DNA from: Eutypella sp. D-1 | Taxonomy: Eukaryota; Ascomycota; Sordariomycetes; Xylariales; Diatrypaceae | Direction of reading: 5' to 3' | DNA: 64,000 nucleotides | NCBI GenBank assembly: GCA_023313575.1 | Contig: JAJTTP010000004.1 | Location: 992,001-1,056,000 of the forward strand | Part shown: in pieces, positions 36,507-47,797 of the stretch | Layout: every line of letters starts with the position of its first letter | Numbering within the stretch: the first letter of the stretch is position 1 | Program-made: the position numbers and the translations under genes | The notes under the pieces: model-generated | Told to the model about the DNA's origin: nothing | What the model saw: only the letters and a program-made list of their open reading frames with translations | Databases searched by the model: none

Positions 36507-37958
36507 ATGGTTTCCACCACTGCAACTTTCTTCGCGGTGGCGGCTGCGGCCGTGGGCGCGCTGACCATTCCTCAGCCGTCTCTGCGCTCGCTTGCTGTCG
36601 AGCCCCGATACACTGCCTTTGGTGATGCGGTCCAGATTGCTGCCCGTGACGGCCAGCAGCTCAAGGTCCGTATTGACAACAAGCTCGGTAAGGAGGTCAG
36701 CGTCTACATCCAGGGTAAAGTTGACAACAACTATGTCATGGTCACCCTTGATGAGAGTGGCGCGTCCACCTTTACCCCCGTTCCTGCCCAGCCTGCTCCC
36801 CAGGGTGCAATTTCCGCTTCTGGAGCCGCGCCCGAGGGTAAGGTCGGTGTTGTCACTCGTGATGGCAACTCCACCTCTTCGGCCCCGCAGGATCTCCGCA
36901 TCTCTATTCCCCCCGAGGGCAAAGACTTCCTGATTCCCGGTTACATGGAATCGTCCCGCATCTACATCTCAGAGGAGCCTACCCTTCAGTTTTTGGCTCA
37001 AGAGCCGGCTGACCCCAACGGCGCTCCGGGCATCGTCCAGCCAGACTTCCTCAACCCGTCTATCCCCGGTGCCAACACTTCGTGGGGATTCATGGAGTTC
37101 AACTACTCTCCCTCCGAGCTCTTCGTTAACCTCTCCTTCGTTGACTTCCTTGGCCTTGTCCTCGGTATGGAGATGGCCTACAACGGTGATGGCGGACAGA
37201 CCTCGGACTCTGTCGGCGGTCCCACCAAGGACGCCCTGCGTAACGTTTGCGACAATCTGGACAGTCTGTCCGACCAGCCTGATGGTATGGATTGGTCTGT
37301 GCTGTGCCAGCGCGACAACACTGGCAAGCCTCTGCGCGTCATCTCGCCTGAGAAGTACATGAGCAACCTTGCGGGAGCGGACTCACCCTTCACTACGTAC
37401 TTTGACGGATACGTCGATAGAGTTTGGCAGGAATATGCGGAGCGTGAGCTCATTGTCAACACGCAGGACGATGGCAATGGACACGAGACCGCGGACGGCC
37501 TCAAGGTTCACTGCAAGGTCGATAAGGACAGCGACCAGCTTGTGTGCCTCGGTGGTGACAACCAGCCCGTCGCGAACTTCACGCGCCCGAACTCCCGAGA
37601 CATTTTCGGCTGTGCCGGCGAGGGTCCCTTCGCTATCACTGGCGCCGACTCCCTCGTGAAGAAGGAGATCGTGCCTCGCCTGTGTGCCGGCTTCACCCGC
37701 AGCACTCTGCTGCTCGGCGAGGGCAGCAACCCGCAGCAGAACACCGACCAGGTGGCTAAGGTCTCCTACTACCAGGAACCCATCACCAACCACTACGCGC
37801 GCCTTGTGCACGACCAGCTCCGCAACGGCAGGGGCTACGCGTTTGCCTATGACGACGTCAACCTGGACCCGACCGATGCCAATGAGAACACCGCCGGCGT
37901 CATCGAGCAGGCCAACCCGGTCCAGCTCACCATCACCGTCGGTGGCTTCGACGCCTAA
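36507..37958 (+). CDS. secreted glycoside hydrolase family 64 beta-1,3-glucanase
   Basis: Intronless, 483 residues. The ATG at 36507 is chosen because it gives a clean signal peptide (MVSTTATFFAVAAAAVGALT); the frame opens earlier only at a TTG. The mature protein matches GH64, a thaumatin-like fold that cuts beta-1,3-glucan and releases laminaripentaose in characterised bacterial members. Family parts visible are KVRIDNKLGKEVSVYIQG, FLIPGYMESSRIYIS, WGFMEFNYSPSELFVNLSFVDFLGL with the downstream EMAYNGD, and a C-terminal domain with FAYDDVN. Several NxS/T sites and paired Cys fit secretion. In fungi such enzymes are probably used for wall remodelling or for attack on other fungi; which one cannot be told here. 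It faces the amidoligase remnant tail to tail. Confidence 0.9.
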   Translation: MVSTTATFFAVAAAAVGALTIPQPSLRSLAVEPRYTAFGDAVQIAARDGQQLKVRIDNKLGKEVSVYIQGKVDNNYVMVTLDESGASTFTPVPAQPAPQGAISASGAAPEGKVGVVTRDGNSTSSAPQDLRISIPPEGKDFLIPGYMESSRIYISEEPTLQFLAQEPADPNGAPGIVQPDFLNPSIPGANTSWGFMEFNYSPSELFVNLSFVDFLGLVLGMEMAYNGDGGQTSDSVGGPTKDALRNVCDNLDSLSDQPDGMDWSVLCQRDNTGKPLRVISPEKYMSNLAGADSPFTTYFDGYVDRVWQEYAERELIVNTQDDGNGHETADGLKVHCKVDKDSDQLVCLGGDNQPVANFTRPNSRDIFGCAGEGPFAITGADSLVKKEIVPRLCAGFTRSTLLLGEGSNPQQNTDQVAKVSYYQEPITNHYARLVHDQLRNGRGYAFAYDDVNLDPTDANENTAGVIEQANPVQLTITVGGFDA

Positions 37959-38670
37959 GCAAGCACAGCGATCCGGTTTTCAACTCCGGTAGCGCGGGTG
38001 ACCAGTCATAGGTACATACATCAGGCATGGATGGCGTTCTGAGGGGGGAAAGGTTCTACTCGAATGGGAGGCCTTCTGATTTTATCTTTGTTTTTGCAAT
38101 TCGGCGCATGATGAAATGAACCAGAGATACCCCTCCTAGTTAGGCGGTTCAGATAGCACTAGAAATGTTCTCCGCGAGGAGCTTTCAATGACACTCGTTT
38201 TTAGCTACTTCGTCTCCCTCTTGTTGTGCATGATATGTATCTGATTGCCCTACAAACAGGAGCGTAACTTCCATAAATGTAGTAGCTGGGGCATTGAATA
38301 AGCCCATCGACTGCTAGAAGGGCTGGCCACATCGTGTCGCTGCTAGACAACTTGCACCAACACACTGAGTAAATCGCGCAAGCCCGAGTGGTAAACTAAC
38401 GCGTTCGGAGTTTTCATTTCATGTATGCAGAACTGCAACTGAAGTCAGTACGAAGCAACAACACGCAATGGGTTTTATTGATGGCTACAGGGGACATTGA
38501 CTAGAAGGCTTAGAACAGGGGGTATAGGAAAAGAAGAAAATAAAAATAAAACCACAAACCTAAAAACCAGGAAGTCCGAACGACAGTCCCTTTGAAGCCT
38601 TCGCCCCTCTCTTTTTACCAACGAATCGTCTTCCCTCTTCCCAACCTGGAATACTCACATTCCCTGGCAC
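37959..38670. other. convergent spacer between GH64 and amidoligase genes
   Basis: About 0.7 kb with no coding frame of interest. It includes the 3' untranslated region of the GH64 gene. A stretch at about 38380-38410 (AAGCCCGAGTGGTAAACTAACGC) recalls the 5' half of a tRNA-Ser or tRNA-Leu, but no complete cloverleaf follows. Confidence 0.45.
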
Positions 38671-39890
38671 TCAGTTATCATCTCTGCTGACATACACCAT
38701 AAACTGGTTCATTTCACCCCTAGATCTAATACGTCTTTCCCAAAATCGGTCATCGATACCGAACGGTGCTAGGAAACCCTGAAGGTGTCCATAGTTCACG
38801 TCGGGACGGTCCGCGATCCGAAGGCTGGGAAGCCCGAACGCGGCGTGGAAAGGCTCCCGGGACTCGACTTCGTGTGTGTTGGCGGCATCGAGTATCCTCG
38901 GGTCGATATCTATGGCGGCCTTGAAAGCGGCGGTAAAGTCCACCCAGTCGATGACGTCCGCGGCACACCTGGACGGGGGCATCTGGCGGAACTCGATGGT
39001 CTTATTCACTAGCCCGTGAATGGTCTACTTGAAGAATCTAAGCGGCCCAATTCGCTTCGTACCAGCTGCGGGCTGGGGACCTTGATCGGTCTCGCAGACC
39101 AGACCCGCAAGCTCCTCTACGGTCTCCGCCTTCCTGATCCGGTTCCAGGCCTCCCGCATGTTGATCAAACAGTAACCCGTGTTGGAGCCCCGGAAGAAGT
39201 GGTCGTACATGTTCGGGCGGTTATAGCGATGTTCACGCCAGCCGCACCGCCAGTGGAGTGGCATCAGGTCTTTGATGGCGTTCTTGAAGTAGATGGCGGC
39301 CACGCTGATGAGCTTGGCGTTTTCCAGCGGTGTCGTGGCGTGGCTATCGAAGGAGAAATGCATATGCGTGTTGCAGTATTTGTAGTTTACAGCCTCCTCG
39401 GCCATGCGGCCCTGGGTGACGACGAACAGATTCCGAAGCTCCTTCTTCCAATCGCGCTGCAGCGGCCTGGGGCCTTCGTACTTTCCGGTTTGGAAATTAT
39501 CTAGCGAGACGATGCCATGGAAGGTCTTGGGCTGCTTGAAATCGATGCCAAAGATGGGTTCTAAGGTCTCTACCCGTCAGTTCAACATTGACGGGAAAGG
39601 AAAATGCGGAATAGGCAAGGAAGCCAGACCTGTCTGTGATGGCCTCGAGAGGATGGTGTAGTCCCGCGAGATCAACCAATGATCATACACTCCTTCATCG
39701 GTAGCGTCATCTGAATAGTAGCACTCTCGAGCGGTGCCTGACGAATACAAGTAGCCTCGGGAGTATCTGTAGCCTTTGGCTCAAGCTAGGTAGCCTCTCC
39801 CATAGATTGCTCTCCACCGTACCAATCTTTAGGCTGCTGGATCGGAACCTCGATCTCGGCACCGATAATGGGTTTATTCAAAGACGGCAT
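38671..39890 (-). pseudogene. broken amidoligase-family gene
   Basis: From ATG 39890 the frame reads PIIGAEIEVPI, the typical start of fungal proteins of the amidoligase family (ATP-grasp-like relatives of glutamine synthetase, predicted to form amide bonds). Later blocks fit too: YNYKYCNTHMHFS-like metal/substrate loop (about 39380), YFKNAIKDLMP, and TIEFRQMPPSRCAADVIDW near the end. One good intron is present at 39570-39629 (branch CTGAC, acceptor GGTAG) and joins SRPSQT to ETLEPIFGIDFK. Three lesions interrupt the gene: TAG at 39786-39788 after only 34 codons, a frame shift within the A-run at about 39775-39777, after which KGYRYSRGYLYSSG is read, and TAG at 39025-39027 just before TIHGLVNKTIEFR. 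I could not find introns that remove them, so the gene is likely dead. Both stops could derive from CAG or TGG by a single transition. Confidence 0.75.
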
Positions 39891-40413
39891 GACGCAAACT
39901 CGCGGAAGTTATATAGACTCGGGAGTTCTCTTATTAGGCTGTACTCGGCACGCTCCTTCGTCGCATGGGATGTCTAGCACTAGAGTGGCGTACCTCCATC
40001 TTGGGTTGGCGTCTGCCGTGCTTAAATAGAACCCCCATTTTTTTCATTGAGGAAGCACATGGCTTCGATAGAGTGTCTCGACTGTGGCGGGTTTGCTAGT
40101 TGGTAAAAGGCAAAAGTGATTCATGATCCCCATCCCCGACAGTGTTATTAGACTTTGTTTTAAGCAGCGAGGCTCTCTCTGCGGCGCATTTATCTCATGG
40201 AAAATACCGCCTCGCTTAACTTGTAGGCTGAAGAAAGCTCCTTTTCAATTTGGCCGATGAACTTAAGCCTGCCATGGCCACATATCGCAGGGTCACGTAT
40301 CGCTCTTATTTGCGCTGCTGCGGATATGAAGTTTCTGATCAAAGGTTGACGTGCGGCGAACTATGATGGCTGGCACTATCCGGGGATGTCCTTGCAGCAG
40401 GCAAACCGCCACA

Positions 40414-40427
40414 GGGGGGGGGGGGGG
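40414..40427. repeat. run of 14 G
   Basis: A perfect G homopolymer lies in intergenic DNA. Such runs are unstable in replication and error-prone in sequencing. Confidence 0.8.
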
Positions 40428-41338
40428 ACGGGAGGATATATCCGCTACATGGAATAGGGCGGGGAGACAAGGTAGACGTGGTTTTGATGTTCTTTATGTT
40501 ATCTGTATTATTTCTTCTGATATATAACTAATAACGTCAGTTTTTGTATCACCAACACACTCGTTACACGACTGGCTTTTTGCCGAATCCCTAGCACCAA
40601 CTTTCCTTGGTACACGACTTGGAGACTCTCGTAATGGCACACACAACAGTGAAAAGCTGCAGCTGATTCAAATGCAGAAAATCTGTCCTGTCAATCAACA
40701 GCCCTCCCTAGAACCGAGGCGGTCTGTCTTCAAAAAACCAAGTAGCATCGAGCGCTCTAAACCTGCATTCTGGGTGGTAGTTTGCGTCCCCTTCAAGGAA
40801 TTTGTCGCCGCAAGCAAGTTATTTCACTAGACTAGACCTGCAAGGTTTCCACAATAGCGCTACTCAACTTGTAGTGGGCGGTATGCAACAGCGTAAAGAA
40901 CAAATTGGCATCATTGCCTTGCGCAATTGTATTAGAGCATCATCAGCGTGAAGACCGACTGTCCTTATATACTTGTCATCGAAGTGCCACAGCGCCAATA
41001 ATTCAGCAGCAGTTAGTATTGTGGTGCGAACCTGATCTTAACATATATACCTCTGATATTATAAAGAGAAAATGTAATCATCTATAAATTATGAGCAGAT
41101 ATGTGGTGGGTAACAGCGTCATATGTCTAATGGTCTCCCTTCCGCCTCTGCGGGATGCTGTAATTCCAGGCCCAGGGGTATTCCTAGCTGACGTGGACAC
41201 AGGGTGGACCCCGATGGTTAGAGAAACTCCAGGTTGTGCTACGACAGACCCGCGAGATTGCGAAGACTACGATCTACCTTCGGAGATGGGACAGTGGGAT
41301 GCGTCGTTACATGGCCCCCACCCGCCGCTCCGGCACGG

Positions 41339-41776
41339 CTATCCCGTTCTAGGCTGTTTCAAGCGCACTAGTGGTTCTCCATAGGTCTCCTTTTTCTCAT
41401 GTGCGCCGATGAGCTGAATAGTCACAGCCGTGGCGTCCGGAAAGCAAGCTTTCATTGATGAAGACAAAGTTACGCTCTGCGCTGCGCTGATGATTGATAA
41501 AAAGCTTGGCCCGAAGACCCGGGGCCGGCGAAGTGGATGATAAGATGGATCTACAGGGACGGCAGCGGGAACGCCCACGCACGTCATATTAGCCTGTAAC
41601 AATATCTCGTGGCACATAAGGTTGTTTTGTGGTCTGCGCCCTATACCGAGGTTAATTATCAAAGAATTAGTAGCCCAGGCAGCAGTCGTTTTCTGGAACA
41701 TCTCTATACGGATACTTCGTATTGAATTTATGATAGGCATTCGGAGTACGGAAGAGTGTTTGATAATACAACGGTT
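41339..41776 (-). other. open frame without start codon, possible gene remnant
   Basis: The minus-strand frame is open for about 145 codons but has only internal Met residues. Parts such as CHEILLQANMTCVGVPA and CFPDATAVTIQLIGAHEKK look protein-like rather than random. I do not recognise the family and found no convincing splice signals around it. It may be an eroded gene, an exon of an unresolved gene, or chance. Confidence 0.2.
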
Positions 41777-43224
41777 CACCGCACGTTCATCACTTGTTCA
41801 TCGATCGGCAAGACTAGGCGGCGTGTTCATATCACATTTTTGCTGGATTAGCCATGGAGTAGAGCTGGGGGAGATACGAGAAAGTGGCCCAGACATGTGG
41901 AATGATGACACTTGTCCAGTACTCTGTATACCAAGTAGTTAAGAGGACTGTGGATTCGCTTCTCGGTTCTCGGTCTTCATGACTCCAAGGTTTCTTTTTG
42001 CACATATCTTAGGTAGCTTTGATATGTGTTCTCATGTATGTAAATTAGTAAATCCCATAAAGCTTCGCACCCCGAACCCGAAGTTCCCAAATCTCAATTC
42101 TCAGATGTACTAAGTAATGGTGGATCTATAAATGTACCGAAAGTGTGGGGTTCCTCGGTGGCCGAATATGGTAATGAGACGTTAGGGTGACTGAAACTGT
42201 CCAATGAGATGATGGAATAGGAGCAGCGGATTACGGGGATTACTAGATCGGCCACTCGGCTACCTTCTTAGTTGTTATACTTAGTTGTATACTTACTTAA
42301 GCCAGGCACAAATCAGTTAGTATACCCATAGATATCCCCATATATATCCCCACATATGTACTTAGCTATACAACTTAGAACCGTAGAACATTGACTTATT
42401 CTTCCATTTCAAGCCCTTGGGCTGCTTGGAGGTTCCAAGGTTGCCTATGTACCTAGGTATGGGGATTTTCAGCTGCTGCATGTGCTGGACGCAAGATTGG
42501 CTGACACTAGACAAACCCGCCTGTCCGCCTGTCCGCCTGCCCACCTATCTGCTGGTCAATCCCGAGGTCATCATGTACGAATCTAGAAGTACGTATCTCT
42601 CGGCTGCATAATGGAAGGAGCAAGCGCATTGCAACTCCCCGCAAGCAAAGAATCCTGTAACTCTTTGTAACTCCCCTATCGGCCTAAACCCCCGCAGCCA
42701 TGGTTTAACCGGAGCACCTTTCGGCCGAGATATGTCGGGTTCTTCCCCATTGCAGCTTTCTAAGCCGGCACCAACTCCTCAAACCGGAGTTTCCACCGTT
42801 GCCAAGATTTGTTTCGCTTTGACACATGAATTTTAGCGCACCCCTGGAACAATTTTTTTTTTCTCTCAGTCTTTCTTTTTATGTCATGGCGTTTTCTAAG
42901 ACGATTCCTCCGTAACTATTGCCTGATTAGTCTAACTATTGCTTGTTTTAGGAGAATTTCGTAATTCTTGTATTACGAATGCTTGTCCCGAGCTTGGTGT
43001 TCTTAACCTCAAAAATACTGTAGTACGGAAGTTGCGAAGTAAATAACATGGAAATATCTAACCTTGAAACTCTTTGTCTTCGTCTAGCACAAGTTATATA
43101 CGGATATCTCGAAACGATACGTAGACTTGGCAACGCGAATTCAACTATCACAATTAAAACCTTGCTGATAAGCCCTAGACAACCCTAACAACCCAACTAC
43201 CCAAAGAGACAATCCTTTCCATCT

Positions 43225-43237
43225 CCCCCCCCCCCCC
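43225..43237. repeat. run of 13 C
   Basis: A perfect C homopolymer lies about 800 bases upstream of the first Zn2Cys6 regulator. Confidence 0.8.
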
Positions 43238-44029
43238 AGAATCCCCGCCCACTTGTCATCCACGCTTGCACGCCTATCAAAAAGCCCATTCAAGCCTATC
43301 CGAGCTCATATGTATTAAAGTCATGGATCATCACGTGGTGGGCCGGAGCTAAAACGGATCATCTCCAGTTTCCCTCGCGCGTTTTCCTCCCATCTTCCTC
43401 CCAGCTCGACCCGACCCAGCTTTTATATTAGTCCTACTTAGGTAGTAGTACGCCTAGTCTATGTGATCTTTTTACACATCGTCTTTGTGATGGGTCGTGG
43501 TCGTAATCCTCTCCATCACTCGCGTGGATTTTAGAAGCGGAATTTTCCTTCTCTTGTCTTCGACGTTTTAAACGTCATAAGCCAGCCGAGCGACTGCCTC
43601 GGACTTAATTAGCTAGTTCCTTTTAACGATCTCGGACTTTTTTTAGTATTTTGCCCATTTGAGACTTATCTTTTCTTACAACTAACTAGTTATAGCTGAA
43701 CGGGATTGGCTTGAAGTCTGTGTATGGGTATCTATTTGCGTTTCTGTGGGTGGTCAGGTCAAGGTCAAACTCGGCGGATGCCGTAACACCACACGAGGCA
43801 CCCACACCTCACACATCCTTGGCTCCCGCTTGCGCCCTGGTACATTCTGACATTCCACATCCCGCATCCCAGGTTGGGCACATCTACATCACAAGCATAG
43901 TACATCCCACATCTCACATGCAGCGGGATTCGGGTCCTCATCATACCTGTACACGTACAACAACTACCACCACCAGCGTCACCAACACCATCACCCTGGA
44001 GATAGTTGGTTGAGCATCCCGAGTCTCCC

Positions 44030-46574
44030 ATGGCTGACCATGACCCGCCTCCCATATCGATCCCGGTAGCTCCCAACACCGGCGCTGCTAACACCGCTGG
44101 CCAACGAAGTGTGAAGCGTCCGCGACCCGTCAAGTCATGCGTAAGTCGAGATGCAGATAATACTTTATGAAGCTAAGCACACCAAATACTGACATGAAGG
44201 TCTCACAGGTCGAGTGCCGGAAGCGCAAACTTCGCTGCGACCGGCTCCTGCCGTGTTCGCAGTGTCAGAAGTCGCAGCGCGCGTGTCGCTATGCAGCGGA
44301 TGGGGATCCGGCAAATCTATCGGAGGGGTCAGATGTCGAGTCTCCGTTAAAGGCTTCCAAACGAGGTTGTGTATCGGCCATGCCAGGCACTAACGCGCGC
44401 AACCCCGACCCCATGTCGTTATCCCAGACGAACACGGCTGTGCTTGAGGATCATGGGGCGAGGCTCGAGCGACTGGAGAGGATGCTATTGGCGAACAACG
44501 GCTATGGCTCGCCCGATGCCAGCATGCAGCAGCATCGCCCTTCTACGGAGCCGCTTACGATACGGGGACTGACCGTCAGAGAGGGTGTCCGGACCAGGTT
44601 CTTCGGCCAGATGAGTACCCGGGTCCTACTCAACCTAGTAAGTCGCTTCTGCACCGGCGCGGTCTCTGGTGCTCGCGCTCACTGAATCCAAGTTCGACGA
44701 AGCCCGCGAATTCATGTTCAGCGGGAACAAGCCCCCCGAGATCCTCGAGCTCTTTGCCAACTTACACAAGATCCACACGGCTCTCCAGGAGGAGGCCACA
44801 AGAGCTACCACCCCAATCGGCGTTTTTGTGGACTCGATGACGCCCATACAAAAGCGCATGGTCGATATTCTGCCCAAAAAGGCAGTGTGTGATCAGCTCG
44901 TCAATGTTTATATCCGCGGCACAGAGACTATTTTCCGTATGATCCACGTTCCGTCATTCATGCGCCAATATCAAATGTATTGGGATGGGCAGCCACAGCC
45001 CGAGGTCTTCCTGCCACAGTTGCTCTCCATCTTGTGTGTTGGCTATCGCTTCATCGGCGCGGGCAAGGGGCTAGTGTATGACAGGGAAGGAATACATATT
45101 CCTACAGCTTGCTCCCTAGTCAGGGCCTGGCTCGACAGCCTTCGCGGTAAGCAGCTTGCCGAGTTCAGCACGTTGCAGTGCGAGATACTCCAGCTCTGCG
45201 CCCAGCGGATGATCCACCCCCAGAACCAGGAGTCCTGGACCCATCTGGGCCTCATCGTCCGCATGGCCATGACTATGGGCCTGCACCGGGACCCATCCGA
45301 GTTTGCGCAGAGAATCTCGCCTTTTTGGGCCGAGCTGAGGCGGAGGATATGGTACACGATACTCGAGTTCGATATCCAGATGTCGACGCAATGCAACTTG
45401 CCTTGCAGCATCAGGCACGGCGACTTCACCTGCTTGCCACCGAGAAACCTCAACGACGACGAGTTGTATCCCGACATGCCGGAACTTCCCGAGTCGAAGC
45501 CGATCGAGCAAGACACCGACTGTCGCATCCAGTCATTCTGCGCGAGTACGATGTCCGCGCGCTTCAGGGTTGCCGACATCTTGAATCGAATTGATAGTCT
45601 GCGGGATTATGACCAGGTGCTGGAACTCGGAAAGGAGCTGGAGCGCGTCTTCGATGAGGTTCGGTATATCCTCCCGAAGACGCCACCGGAAGACCCGGCC
45701 GAAAAACGTCGGCAGTGGATGACGAGGGTAATCCTGGACATGCACTGTCGTAGGCCGCTGTTGGCGCTCTACAGGCCCTTCGCCCTCAGTAGCCCCGACG
45801 CACCCCAGCAGATCATGACGGGGTATCTGAGGTCCTCCATGACCCTGCTCTCCTACATTGATGAGATGGACCCAACGGCCCCCGACTACGCGCACACCTG
45901 GCACCTCAATCATCTCGTTCTAAAACAGGATCTGCAGTGGGCGGCCTTCAGCGTATGCTACTACATTAAGCACGCCAGCTCGTCGGCGGCCATGGCGGCG
46001 GGGCGGGCGTCAGCGTCGCCGCGGTCGTCGCCGTGGAGCTCGAGCGCGCGTTCGGACTCGCTGGAGGATGCGTGTACGGCGGCGTGTGAAAGTTCAATAC
46101 TACTTTCAGTGCCGCGGCTCAAGCGTAAGGTCGAGGAGATCCTCGACAGCACGGTCCGGCGCATCCGCGAGATCGGCACCGACACCAAGGACCTCATCGC
46201 CCTCACCGTCGTCCTAAGCACCTGCTGCGGGAGTACTCCTGACCAGAAGCGCGAGCGCATCACTAGGGGCCTGCGCGCCATCCTCGACGCCGGCCTCCAG
46301 GCCATCCGTATCAACCAAGAGAACATCGCTTCCATGCCCGTAAGTCACACGAGTGCCCTTTGTGGCGAAACCCCGTTCAAAAAGGCTAATCCTATTTTCT
46401 TTGACTCAGTTCATGATGCGACAACCGGCCTACGCCCCTACAACCGCCGGAACCGCGAGCAACCAGTCCTCCTCCTTCGTCATGTCGCCTGACGTTTCTG
46501 ACATGATGCCCGACGATGTCTCGACGTGGGAGATGGACTTTTGGAACCCTCTGCTCCAGTCGGGACCCAGTTGA
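44030..46574 (+). CDS. Zn2Cys6 transcription factor with fungal-specific regulatory domain (first)
   Basis: Four exons (44030-44140, 44209-44637, 44693-46339, 46410-46574) give 783 residues. The binuclear zinc cluster has Cys at 37, 40, 47, 53, 56 and 63; the first intron splits it directly after Cys37. Basic residues surround it (KRPRPVKSC, CRKRKLRC), and a predicted coiled segment near LEDHGARLERLERMLLANNG follows. The large exon holds the fungal-specific transcription factor domain, including YIRGTETIFRMIHVPSFMRQY and LIVRMAMTMGLHRDPS, which are hallmarks of the family. The acidic and aromatic C-terminus (MMPDDVSTWEMDFWNPLLQS) resembles an activation domain. It acts in the nucleus as a DNA-binding regulator, but its target genes cannot be deduced. 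Intron ends have good signals (GTAAGT donors; CTCACAG, CCAAG, CTCAG acceptors). A second protein of the same type lies at 58.9-61.5 kb. Confidence 0.93.
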
Positions 46575-47797
46575 TATAGAGCGGCAACCGCGTCACCAGA
46601 ACTAGTATCTATCTCGCCCCTGATGCGAGTCCGCTCACAGCGCGAATTTGCGTGCCTCTAGCCGCAAGAACTAAAGAAAGTCCGATGTCACATTAGGAGC
46701 CAAGTCCAGCAAGATCACGAAGCTCCAAGCCACGACATCGAGCTGGTGACGGACTGGTTTCGGGGGCTCGCAAGATCATCCGCCCTCTCAGCAAGTCTCG
46801 CTTGCGGCCCCGATCAGTCGAGGGAATGGGTTTATCTCTTGGCCACCCAGGTCTCCGTTCAACCCCCCCCCCCCCCCCCTTAAAATCCCCAGCGTTGGAA
46901 GAGGACGGAGGTTGGAAAACAGGGGCTCCGCTCCGTCTGCAGTCGCTACCGCTAAATAATTTGCCGCATAGGCGTCCCGCCGCCACACGCATACCCACGC
47001 CCGTAGAATATACTATACGAAACGAAGGATTTTCGACGTCGCCGCCGATAAGGGACTGTAATAACTGGTAACCCAAATCTAATCGACGACTACCGTCATG
47101 TGGTCGGTAATGATAATGTCGAATATGTGCTTTCTGAGAAGAAAGATTGGAAGGTATGAGAGGGAGGACAGAGGTCGCTGTACGATTCCTGATCACTAAA
47201 GGAGGAGGCGGATGCTGGAGGCGCATATATCGTTAAGGTTTAAGACCTAACAAGGCTCGGGAATCAGGAGTGGTGGGCTGAGGTGTGTATGTGTATGAAG
47301 TGGGGCATGGGCACATATATCTATGTGTTTGCTATCTGATAAATATATACCCAAGATGCGAATCATGCAACGGCCGGTATGAGCATGGGGGGATGCTGTC
47401 GTGTAATGCTCCCTAGAATAAATCACATGCGTTTTCTTTGCCTTGTCGGGTTATAGATGTGTTGGTTAACCGGTTTTTCTGGCCCTTAAGAAAAAGAGAT
47501 ACAGACACGTTGGTCCAAGGGGCCATATAGTTCCCCCGTCTTTCCACTCTTCTGCACTGGCCTTGATACTCGCGGGAATTCCTCATTGCTACCTAGGTAG
47601 GTAATAAGTGAGATCTTTTTCTGGTTTTGAGTCTGTTATTAGTAAAAACACATTAAATGCTCTATAACCAATGTCATTATCCTTATACAAATTCTAGTAA
47701 CGAGAAACATAAAATTGGCAAAGTACATATATCATGCAAAGTGCCATTGAACGAACAAGACTAGGGACTTTTCTTCAAGATCTAGCCTCTCCTCCCT
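46575..47797. other. convergent intergenic spacer with C17 run
   Basis: About 1.2 kb between the 3' ends of the regulator (+) and the MOSC-reductase gene (-). There is no coding frame of interest. It includes a run of 17 C at 46863-46879 and a CTACCTAGGTAGGTA motif at about 47590. Confidence 0.5.
46863..46879. repeat. run of 17 C
   Basis: The longest homopolymer noted in the window lies about 290 bases after the stop codon of the first Zn2Cys6 regulator. Confidence 0.8.

Larger units (their letters stand above)
39891..44029. other. gene-poor region upstream of the first Zn2Cys6 regulator
   Basis: About 4.1 kb between the amidoligase remnant and the regulator. There is no firm gene. A minus-strand frame at 41339-41776 without a start codon has a protein-like composition and may be a remnant. 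Homopolymers of 14 G (40414-40427) and 13 C (43225-43237) occur. The last 700 bases or so contain pyrimidine-rich tracts expected of a promoter. Confidence 0.45.
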
